Shown: positions 13,101 to 25,100 of the stretch, piece by piece | Layout of the letters: each line of letters begins with the position of its first letter | Position numbering within the stretch: the stretch's first letter is position 1 | Source: Dermatemys mawii | Lineage: Eukaryota > Chordata > Testudines > Dermatemydidae | Direction of reading: 5' to 3' | Assembly: GCA_007922305.1 (NCBI GenBank) | Contig: ML677333.1 | Coordinates: 14,840,676 to 14,904,675 of the forward strand | Length of the DNA stretch: 64,000 nucleotides | Notes under the pieces: model-generated | Seen by the model: the letters and a program-made list of their open reading frames with translations, nothing else | Database searches by the model: none | Told to the model about the DNA's origin: nothing | Translations under genes and position numbers: made by a program

Positions 13101-16100
13101 ATTTCTCCTCTACCATAAAGGCAGTGTTGTCAGACGTTGCAGAACTCGTGAACACAGATTGCCTCCACTTCACACAAGAGCCCAGGACTGCTCACTGTGA
13201 GAAACTATCAGCCTTTTTCACAGCAAAGACCATCCACGTACTGGATGGGTCTCTTTGAGAAGAGAAACTGCAAACTGAAGACTGGATTGGTACCCCAACA
13301 TCCTCTTTGCAAGAATTTGGCCAAACTTATCCCAACATTTTTAGACTGTAAACTCTGTATATGATTATAACAAACTTGAGCATTTTTATATTAAGTTGGA
13401 TAGAGAACTTAGAGATGCATGCAGCATCCAATGACTATTTTATGTTTTATAGGTAAAAAGAAATGGAAGAAAACCTGCTGTCTCCCATCCTTTGTTATCT
13501 TCCTCTTTATACTTGGTTGCATTATTGCTGGGATCACACTGCTGGTCATTTTTAATGTAGATCCAAAGAACATGACGGTGAACGCTATTCTGATATCGGT
13601 TGCATGTGTTGTTGGTTTGGCCTTTATCTTGAACTGTCGTACATGGTGGCAAGTGTTGGACTCTGTCTTAAATTCCCAGAGAAAACGTCTTCATAATGCT
13701 GCTTCCAAGCTTCACAAACTGAAAAGTGAAGGGTTCATGAAGGTAAGCATCAATATTATGAATCGTTCATTAACACAGAGGAGTACAAGTATCCTCTTAC
13801 AATAGGATGTCATCCATCTGATCAAACCAAACCTCACAAACATTGGAACAAGATTTAAAATAATTGAACATTGCTCTCCTACTGAGAATTATATTCAGTG
13901 CATATGATCTGTCTATTCAACCAAGGATTACTTGATTGACTAAACACATTTTCAGTTCACAGTTTTACTTTGTTGTAGAAAGACACAATATTTTAGACAA
14001 TAAATTATTTAAATGACCTCGTAAAGGGGTCCCATTCACCACATATTGCTCCTCGTGTGTTTGGGTCTGGGAATTAGATCTCATGTCGTCTTGCACACGC
14101 TTCATTGGTGGTTTGAACTGGGGCCCCTCTATCTCTTGTGTCTCAGGGTGCTTTGTCTTTGTGAGCTGATGCTCCAGTCATGTTACTATATAGTGTCCAC
14201 CCCTGGAGGGTAACGAAGTCCCACCAGATAAACTGTTTGGATGCTGCCTTTAAAGGTCTTCCATTTCGTGTGTCCAGGTCGTGTGCCACTTTCCCTGTGA
14301 CTAATACTGGAACGTGGGTCCATCCACTACTTTAGGTTCCAATTCAGGAGCCCTATGATTAGCAAGCCAGGCCTGCTCGTATTTGCACCCTGTTGCTGTT
14401 TTCCTGAGCCCTTTCCTAGTCTCCCTCTCTATCACCTTTGCTTTCTCTCAGTTTACCACTGGACATTGACTTGCTCCCTGTGGCTGCTTCACCCATCTCA
14501 ACCTCTTGCCAGACTCCCCCTTCCAGGACAGGACTCCAGGTCATATTCTCCTCCTAGGTCTCCTTTCTGTTTCTGGCCAACTTTCTATCTCTAGGGAGTG
14601 ACTGCAGACCTCCTCCCAGTAACCACTTCCTGCTCTCACTTCCTGGCTTTATGCTCCTATCCTGGCTCCTCCTCCAGCTGGGCTTCTTTTGCCATTAGGC
14701 CCTGTCAATCCGTGGTTCCTCTCCAGGTGCAACATGTGGTGTTAATTGGCCCCTCCTGGCCCACAATAACCTGCTCAGGGCATGTGTTAGGCACCTCATC
14801 AGAGGACCTGCAGCAATGTGATAAAAGCAATTGCTTCAAGTACTCTTAAGATTTAATATAATCATAGAAACTTTACCACAAAGTTAATAAAGAATAAATT
14901 ACACATGCATAACTTTGAGCATTATCAGTCATTTGTCATCCTTAGTGTCTTTGGTTAAGAAAATAATGAAGCCAATGAGAAAGTGATTTAATTTTTAAAA
15001 GACAGTTAAACACTTAGTAGTAAAAGTGATAGCATTTACTTGTGGTGCTGCTTTTTAAGGAGAAGCCTGCTGGGGATTCCATAGTTACTATTGCATTCTA
15101 AAATGGGATTAAAATGGGGCTTAAATTCCTGTTTAGACACTCTTTTCAAAAAGGAAAATCAGTATGAAATTTCTCAGTGGGTTATATTTTATACCCTTTG
15201 AATTTTTATATAGTTTTTGTTTAGTTTTTCTTAAATTTTTAAGAAGTCTTTGAAATTAGGCACTGACTAAAATTTGTTCATGACTGTCTTACTTTTCCTT
15301 GCTCAAAACTTACGTGTTCTGGACCTAAACTTGTTTGGGGCTGGGTTCTCGTGAAATCTTGTGTGTCAGATTACATCTCCATTAGGAGCTATACTGTTCC
15401 CTCGTATTTATCTTACAGTGGAGAATGTTTCATGCACAGCTATTTAGGAAGAAAATCATTTCAATCAGGAACTGCACTTGCATCCTTTTGTCCCGCAGTC
15501 TACTCCCACTTAAACTTAAGAAAATACTAAAAAATGTACTTGCAATATTTATTGTAAAGCATTTAGGGTTTCTACACAAAGCTACAAAAGACATTCAAAG
15601 AGGAAAGCAGATAAGGAAAATCCTTGCATAAAATTTATGCTAAGTAGTTCTTCTATTAGAATAAGCTATAGAAGTTTTGAATTCTTTTTGACTCACTGTT
15701 GAAATGCTAAGTTACTGTAAATGTGTATTTTTTCACTGTTAAATGAAGCTAGTATTGTATTAACTTATGACAGTCTGTGACCAGACCAAAACTACAGAAA
15801 CTGAAAATATTCATTCTTTCAGAACAGCTCTTTTAAAACCTGTGTTTAAGGAAGAAAAAATCCCAATTAAGATAAATAACTGTGGTCTCATGGTTATTTA
15901 ACTGATTTCTTTTTTAATTCCATTGTATTTCTTTCCCCTTTTCAGTAATTAAAAATATTAGTTAATAATATTAAAATATTGTTGGGATAGATAACAGTTT
16001 TTAAAAGGAATGACATTTAAAAAATATATAAAACTTAATTAAAATTAGAATTGGGCTTAGAAAGCCTTTGCCTCAAATCTAAAAAGTTCTTTCCATATTT

Positions 16101-19100
16101 CCACTAAATAGCTTTTATTCTTTCTTTTAATTTTTAAAGGTTCTTTTTTTAACTTTTGTAGGTTCTGAAGTGTGAAGTGGAACTTATGGCCAAAATGGCA
16201 AAAACTATTGATGGCTTCACTCAGAATCAGACAAGACTTGCCGTAATTATTGATGGATTGGATGCTTGTGAACAAGACAAAGTTCTACAGATGCTTGACA
16301 CAGTGAGTTATTTTACAGAGATGATTTTTGCCTACCTTCCAGGGTATAGATCCTCAGCTTATGCAAATTGTCCTAGCTTCAGTAGAACTTGTAACTGCTT
16401 ACACCAGCCAAGGATTTGCTCCCAGAAGTGTTGAGAATAACTCTTTAATAATTGTGAAGTGCTTTGAGATCTAAAGCGCTATGAATTAGTGTTATCTTGA
16501 GCTTAGTTTTTTTGAAGAGTTTTTTCAAACTTCTCAACTAAAATTTTATAAAATAAAAGGATATTTTAGCTGAAAAATTTTCGGGAGTTAAGAATTTGGT
16601 ATTAATTTCTAGTGGTATATCAAGCATACTGTTTTTCATGGTACTGTTTAATATAATTACTTCTGACAGTATATGTACTAGAAAAAATGTGTTCTATATA
16701 GTTGGTCTATTCAACTCATCAGAACAAAATAAGTATAAAAATTTTAACCACAAGAATGTTTAATAACACATAGTTTAAAAAAAACAATTTACAATCTATC
16801 TTTTTTTCTTATTGCAGGTACGAGTCCTGTTTTCAAAAGGCCCATTTATTGCCATTTTTGCAAGTGACCCACATATTATTATAAAGGCAATTAACCAGAA
16901 CCTCAATAGTGTGTTACGTGATTCGAACATAAATGGACATGATTACATGAGAAATATAGTCCATTTGCCTGTCTTTCTTAACAGTCGTGGGCTCAGTAGC
17001 GCAAAAAAGCTGATGGTAGCTTCAACTACCAATGGAGATATTCCATATACAGATACTTCAGGTAAGTTTATAGTGCAAGGAGACTACAGTAAGGTTATAA
17101 AATAAGTAATCTTGAAACCATTAATCTTTACCTTTTTAATAATATCTTGTGCAAATATTTGGTAGCTTTAGACAGTTTACAGTTGGAATAAGTGGATGAA
17201 ATGGAAGAGTGAAATGTATTTTAATGGGGAAAATGTCATTCTTTAGGAATACATGAAGAAGTTGACAGAAGAGTTTCTCAGAATAGCCTTGGAGAGATGA
17301 CCAAACTTGGCAGCAAAACTGCTCTTAATAGACGGGTGAGAGAGATATTTATAATATGTATCTGTGTTTGATTTAATTGTGGTAATTCAAAACAATTTTA
17401 TCACCATATCCCCTTCAAAGCACATCAAACCCTCTCCTTGAAATCAACAAAAATCATCCATTAATAAAAAGCCTGATTTAAAGGTCAGCAAACTCAGGCT
17501 CGGGCAGAGCAGCCGAGAAGCACATTTCAGAGTCTGTCCAGTCATGGAGATAGCTGTTCCACAAACATTTAAATTAAGGCTGTCAAGTGATTAAAAAAAC
17601 TAATTGTGCGATTAATCACACTGTTAATAAAAGAGTGCCATTTATTTAAATATTTTTGGAGGTTTTCTCCATTTTTGAATATTGATTTCAGTTACAACAC
17701 AGAATAGAAAGTGTACAATGTTCACTTTATATTTATTTTTGATTACAAGTATTTGCACTATAAAAGAACAAAAGAAATAGTATTTTTCAAATCACCTAAT
17801 ACAAGTACTGTAGTGCAATCTCTTTATCGTGAAAGTAGAACTTACAAATGTAGAACTATGTACAAAAGCTCCATTAAAAATAAAACAATGTAAAACTTTA
17901 GAGCCTGCAAGTCCACTCAGTTCTACTTCTTGATCAGCCAATTGCTTAGACAAGCCAGTGTGTTTACGCTTGCAGGAGATAATGCTGCCTACTTCTTGTT
18001 TACAGTGTCACCTGAAAAGAGAACAGGTGTCCTCATGGCATTGTTGTAGCTGGCATTGCAAGATATTTGTGTGTCAGATACGCTAACAAAAAAAAAATAA
18101 AAATGTAAATTGCACTTTCAGGAAGTACTACAGGAAGTGCACTACAGTACTTGTATGAAGTGAATTGAAAAATACTATTTCTTTTGTTTTATCATTAGTA
18201 CAGTGCAAATATTTTTAATAAAAATAGTATACACTTTGATTTCAGTTACAACACAGAATACAATATATATGAAATTGTAGAAAAAAATCCAAAATATTTA
18301 TTAAATTTCAATTGGTATTCTGTTCTTTAATGGTGTGATTAAAGCTGCGATTAATCACGATTAATTTTTTTGAGTTAACCACATGAGTTAACTGTGATTA
18401 ATTGACATTCCTAATTTAAATCTAGAGGCTGTTTGCTGGAGTGCCTCAAGCTAATCTCAAATGCTAGGATGAGACACAAGAAGAAAGGTAGTAATTCTTA
18501 AGTAACGCAGACCTAGATCCACATTTGACTTTGTAGATCCCTTTTTGTAGCCCAGGGGTCAGCAACCTTTCAGAAGTGTTGCATTGAGTCTTCATTTGTT
18601 CACCCTAATATAAGGTTTCATGTGCCAGTAATACATTTTAACATTTTTAAAAGGTCTCTATAAGTCTATACTATATAACTAAACTATTGTTGTATTTAAA
18701 ATAAATAAGATTTTTAAAAGTGTTTAAGCTTCATTTAAAATTGCAGAGCTCCCCAGACCAGTGGCCAGGACCCGGGCAGTGTGAGTTCCACTGAAAATCA
18801 GCTTGTGTGCTGCCTTTGGCACGTGCCGTAGGTTGCCTACTCCTGTTGTAGCCTAACCTTTCATGGTCACTGGTTGGTGCTTCAGGGGCAGGACTCCAGC
18901 AAGCTGAGTAGCCTTGGACATTGTGGATTGCACAGTTCTTACTTTTCTACATGTTGTTCTGTGCAGAGCTTCTCTGTAGTCTCTGCACATCCGCACAAGG
19001 AGAATTAATGTTATAATCTGTACACCCAGTAGTAGAAATAAACAGCTCTGAATAGTGTCCCTATAAATGCACCACTGTAAGAGTGCTTGTGTTTCTGCAC

Positions 19101-22100
19101 TGCTGATCAGAGAACTTCAGTAGCAGTGTCTGTTAGGACCACACATGCGCTGTCTCTCCTTGTGCCCCGACATGAGGCTACCCCTTCTCAATTCCTTTTC
19201 AACTGCCTCTGGCTAGAGTTAGCAGTCTGTTTGTGACCATTTGCTGCCTTTAACATTTCTGTAGCTAGTCTCCCCCATCTCAGCTGTAGCTTTTTTCTCT
19301 TCCTGAACAAAAACAAAAGAAACAAGACTTTTTATTTTCTCCTTTTTTTGGTCGAGAATCCTTCCCCCAATGGGATATTCCTGGTTCACCAGGCTTCAAG
19401 AAGTGCCTCTCCTGCAAAGAGGCCATCCATGTAGCAGACAAGCAGTCCTGGTGCATATGCTGCTTTGGAGAAGGCCACATCCCACAGAAGTGTGGTGTCT
19501 GTCAGCAACTCAGACCCAGATCTCAAAAGGAGAGGATATTGAGACAAAAGATCATCTTTATGAAAGTTGCCCTCCAGCCTCACTTCAGACCTCTACTTGT
19601 CCACTTTACCTTCTTCACCCCTTCACAAATCCCTTCCCTATCCCTCTTCAGGGACCCCTCTCGTGAGAGTTTACTACAACAAGAGAGGGTCTCCTCCAGT
19701 TAGGAGCCATAGAACCAGTACCTCAACATCTATGAGACAAGTGTTTTTACCCTTGCTATTTCCTAATACCCAAGGGGAAGGGAGGTTGGAGACCCATGCT
19801 AGATCTCAGAGCGCTCAACAAGTTTAGCAAAGCTTAAAAATTCTAAAAGGTCCCTCCAGCTACAATTATTCCAGCATTGGAACAGGGATACAGGTGTTTG
19901 GTTCTCGACCTTCAGGATGCCTACTTCCATATTCAGAGTGGTAGCTATGTTAGTCTGGATTTGCAGAAGAGACAGAGACTTCGCTGGTGCATGTGACGAA
20001 GTGAGTACTAGCCCACGAAAGCTTATGCTTCAATACTTTTGTTAGTCTTTAAGGTGCCACAGGACTCTTTATTACTTCCATATTGCAATCTTACCATCTC
20101 ACAGATGGTTGCTCAGGCCACATCCAAAATTCATCACTAAGTTAACCTCCCTATTTTACGTAGACCAATTGTTTCACCTTCTAATTTTCTCCCCGAGCCT
20201 CACCACAACAACAGGAAAGCTGTATTACACACACTAGATGTCAGAATAGCCTTAACCTTCTACTTGGTCAGGACAAAGGCTTTAAGGAAGTCTCCTAAGC
20301 TTTTCCTGTCTATTGCGGAAAAATCTAAGGGCTCAGCAGTTTGAGCCCAGATACTCTCCAAGTGGGCATCAAACTGCATTAGACATTATTATCGGGTTCA
20401 CAACATGATCCCTCCAGAGAGTATTTGCATAATCTCCATGAGGTCAATCTCCTCATCCGTTGTCTTTTTCAGGAATGTCCCTATCTCAGAAATCTGCAGA
20501 GTGGTGAAAGTATTGTAATTTGTAACTGACTTGACTCTGAAGTCCCAGACCTCCGTTAGGAATACTCTTTGGGTGTCACCTACAGTGGGGCACCCACAGG
20601 GAGACTGCTCAAAGAATAAGTAGTTATTACCTTGTGCAGTAATGATGGTTCTTCGAGATGCGTGTGCCTATTGGTGCCCCACAACCCACCCTCCTTCCCT
20701 CTACTTTGGAATTTGGTCTGTAACTCAGTGGTAGAGAAGTAACTGAGAAGGGTCAGCCCACATGCTCTACCTAGCCTCATGGCAGGGCATAAGAAGAGAC
20801 AGCAAATATGCAGGCCTAATGGACACTGCAACCAAAGTTCTCTGCTCAGCAGTGCAGGAACACAAGCATATCTACAGGGGAGCACCCATAGGGGCCACAT
20901 CTTGAGGAACCATCATTACTGCACAAAATAAGTAACTTTTTCCCCTCACTGCTCCCCACATATGAGCAGAGTCCTTCTATCCCATTTGCAAAGAAGGAAA
21001 GGCACTTTTTATTTCCTTAACCATGAAAGCAAAAGCTATTAGCACAATATTATGTTGCTGTCTCTCTTCTGCCTCCTATATCAATTTTTTTCATATTTAT
21101 AATTTTTTATTAATTTTTCCACATACAACAAATATACCAAAATACCACAGTATACAACGTAAATAGAGAGTTTGGAAAAAGGGAGGGTACGGGAAGCCAT
21201 AAAACTGTTTTCAGAGTCTACATTATCATAGAGTGCTAAAAAACAGCCCAAATTGCTTGGAATTTTTCCGGCATTCTTTTCCTATGGAATTACAGTAATT
21301 TGTTAGCCATTAGGTTAGCCGTGTCACTGAGACAGGCATCAGTGTTAGGTGTGTATCAACTTTTCCTTTTTTTCAGGTTTAATTTTTTTAGTGACCAAAG
21401 CTGCATGATGGAACCATGCTACCTTGTTACCAGGTAGCTGCCAGGTAGCAGAAATATTTCAAAGAATGAAACTTAATGGGATGGGCTCCACCTTAGCATC
21501 CAATAATCAAACTGTTCCTTTGACCCGTCTCATACGAGATAATTCTTGATACAAGGGCACTCTGAAAACCCATTAGCTAATGTACCATCAAAGAAATTAC
21601 ATTTTTAACAGGGGCTGGCATTTAAGAGGCCTATTACTATTAAGCTATGTGGGGACCATTGTATTTGAAAAAGTGTCTTTTGGCGAATAAGCCATTGTCT
21701 CAGGTCTGTAGTTGCTTTTTTAACATTAGCTATAATTATATTTCATATAGATGCATATCTAAATCTTTATTCCAAGTGACTGGCAAATTAGGAATCTTTG
21801 GCAGAGTGTTTTGGGCCAGAAAATCATTAAGAGACCCCTGGCCATGAAGTTTTATTCAATATAATAAAAGTTCTGGACGTTGTGGAGCTCCCAATGGATC
21901 TAGTCCAAATATATTTGTAAGTAAATTCTTTAACTGGAGATATTTCCATGACTGGAGCAGGGCAAGCCATATTGTTGCTGAAGATCTTTATGTGGTTTAA
22001 ATGTATCCCTGTTAATTAGCTGTGACACAGTCATAATTCCTCTTTCCATCCAGTCCCCTCACATCAAGATTTTGCTACAGATTTTAAGGATAGAATTGCT

Positions 22101-25100
22101 CTGTAGGACCACCTTTATGTGAAAGAATGGATGGAAGCAGAACTTTCTAGCCAAGTTTGACCAAGCTTGCCTCACAGCTGTTATTGATGGAGTCATCTAA
22201 TCTATAATAATTTGATCCTACAATGCCTAAAAGGGAGAGAGGATATACAAATTCTTGTCCAATCTGAAGCCAGGGTGGGGTCTGTGGGGTCATATCTAAC
22301 AACTACAAAGATGGTTGGCTTAATAACTGCCTCCTATATCAGTTTCTGTCTGACAGATGCTAGGGCTATGAATGAGAATTTTTTGAATCCTCCAAAGCAA
22401 AGATATGCTCTTTTGTGGGTTTTTTTGCCTTAATTTAAAAAGTGGCTTTCTCAACATGAGAAAATGGATGGAATTTAACTTTTTGCAGACAGCTGAAAGT
22501 GATGCCAACATTTCAAATTGTTGTTCATACAAAATATTGTGACTTACCATTGTATTTTGTCATTCATAATTGTGGTGTGAAAAAACTATGGATTGTAAGC
22601 CATGGTAATGTGGCTTCTTAGAAATAACTTACATTGTGTGTTGCTTGTATTGATTATTATATAGTGTATCCAAAGATCATTTTTTTTCTGTGAAAATATT
22701 TTCATTGTATTTGAGAAAAAATCTGTGCCTTTGGCTGAACTTGTAAAAATTAGAATATTTTTTTAAGCAGAAAACCTGAAATGAGAAGCCCTTCAGGTAT
22801 GTACAATTTGGAGAAACTAATCCATTATTTTGTTACTTTTATTTGTCAGGATACTTACCGAAGACGACAGATGCAGCGAACTATTACACGCCAGATGTCT
22901 TTTGATCTCACCAAGCTTCTGGTTACAGAGGACTGGTTCAGTGATATCAGTCCTCAGACCATGAGAAGACTGCTCAATATTGTTTCTGTGACAGGTGAGT
23001 ATGATGTGTTCATTGTGCATTATAAACAATATGTTGTAGTGATTGGGCAGAATTGCAGTGTGCTCTCAGGAATGGTGCATACTTTCAGTAATATCAGTAC
23101 AAAAAAATCACAGAAAAGCACTGTGTAAAAATTTAAAATGAGCTATGGATACTCCAAAACGCTTAGTATGAGGCACTATTTAAAAGGTGGTAGCTGAAAG
23201 AGTAATGTATATGAAGGGCAAAATTCATGCATTTGTTTTCAAGTGTTTTTAAAAAATCCTACTTCTAAAGTAAGGCGTTTTCCTAGAATGCTAGCCGATG
23301 TGGCCAAAAAGAGATTTAGTGGCTTCATATCTCAAAAACTGCAACAAAACTAAATGTTCACTTGGAAATTTAAATGTAACCTGAGCACCACAACATACTG
23401 TAAATCTTCTTTAAAAAAATAAAAATAAAAATCATGTCCTGGGTTTATTGTCATTCATTAATGTTAATGGAAGCCAGAGGGGTAAAACCCTGTTGAAATG
23501 ATTAGAAAATTTATTCCCATGTGTACAATATATTTAGACTATACTTTTTGACATGAAGCGTGGTATTCTCATAACATACTACGGAAACCTGGTCTAAATG
23601 AAATTATTATAAGTGCACAACTGGTTAAAAATATTATCAATAGTTTGCAATCAAATTAGGAGGGCATATCTATTGGGGTCCCGGAGGGGTCAGTCCTGGG
23701 TACTATTCAGTATTTTAATTAATGACTCGGTTAATGGAATAGAGAGTATACTTATAACATGTGCAGATGACACCAAGTGGGAGGGGTTTCAAGCACTTTG
23801 GGAGACAGATTGAAAATTCAAAATGACCTTAGAAAATTGGTGTGGATTCAGGAAGATGACATTCGATAAAGACAAGTGCAAAGTACTTCACTTAGGGAAA
23901 ATAAAGTGCACGACTACAAAATGGGGAATAACTGTCTAGATGGTACTGCTGAAAAGGGTGTTGGGGTTATAGGGAGCACAAACTGAATATGAGTCATCAG
24001 TGTGATTCAACTGCAAAAAAGGCTAATATGATTCCAGGGGAGTATTAACAGAAGTGTTGCAAGACACGAGCAGGACAATTACCTCCCTACTCGGTATTGG
24101 TGAGTCTGCTGCTCGAGTTCTGTCTCCAATTCTGGGTACCTCAATTTGGGAAAGATGTGGACAAATTGGAAAGAATCCAGAGGAGAGCAGTAAAAAATAA
24201 TAAAAGATTTAGGAAAGATTTATGAGGAAAGGTTTAAAAAAAATGTGCCTGTTCAGTCATGAGGAAAGAAGACTGAGGGATGGGACGTGATAATGATCTT
24301 CCAATATGTTAAAGGTTGTTATAAAAAAAGACAGTGATCAATTGTTCTGAATGTCCACTGAAGGTAGGACAAGAAGCAATGAGATTAATCTTCAGCAAGG
24401 GGAGGCTGGGTTAAATATCAGGAAAAGCTTTCTAACTATCAGGGTAGTTAAGCTCTGGAATAGGCTTCCAAGGGAGGTCCTGGTTTCCCATCATTGCAAT
24501 CTTTTAAAAACAAGTTGGTCAAACACCTGTCAGGGATGATCTTCTTTTACTTGTCCTGCCTCAGTGCAGGGGCCTGGACTTGATGACTTCTCAAGGTCAC
24601 TTCCAGCCCAACATTTCTCTGATTCTGTGATTTTAAACACATTTCCAGATTGTACAATATGGTGTAATGAAAAATTATCACATACCTCAGGGGTGGGCAA
24701 ACTACGGCCTGTGGTCCAGATCAAGCCTGCGAGACCAGCCCGCCTGAGCTCCAGCTGGGGAGGCTGCTCCTGGCCCTTCCCTGCTCTTCTGGAGCTCAGT
24801 GCGGCTGAACTCCAGCAAAGGAGGCTGCTTCCGGCCCCTCCCCCACTCTCCTGGAGCTCAGCGTGCCTGAGCTTCTGGCAGGGGAGGCTGTTCCCAGCGC
24901 CTCCCGTGCTCTCCCGGAGCTCAGCGTGCCTGAGCTCCCGGCGGGGGAGGCTGCTCCCGGACCCTCCCCTGCTCTCCCGGAGCTCAGCACGCCGCGCAGG
25001 GCTGCCCCCTCCTCCAGGAGAGCAGTGCAACACCCGCAGGGCCACCAGCGTGGTAAGGTCTGCGCAGCCGGGGTGGTGGTGGTGGTGGTGGTGAAGGGAC

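Larger units (their letters stand above)
11793..13452 (+). other. intron with antisense CR1 and a nested foldback element
   Basis: The 1660-bp intron holds a CR1 fragment (12299-12945, minus) interrupted by a foldback element (12728-12825). The 3' third (12960-13452) is not recognised. The acceptor is TTTTATAG. Confidence 0.8.
17336..22849 (+). other. intron (5.5 kb) with hAT elements, DIRS fragment and LINE relic
   Basis: It contains two hAT-type elements with 8-bp duplications (17575-18413 and 18553-18845), a DIRS retrotransposon fragment with a nested foldback element (19080-20950) and a possible LINE remnant (21060-22330). 22340-22849 is AT-rich and featureless. Confidence 0.8.

Noticed and set aside
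13012..13200. 62-codon open frame upstream of the exon at 13453
   Set aside because: No coding features or splice context. Surrounding sequence is ordinary intron.
16321..16434. Read-through of the exon at 16162 into the intron, 44 extra codons
   Set aside because: The GTGAGT donor at 16303 and the next exon restore the conserved protein. The extension has no conservation.
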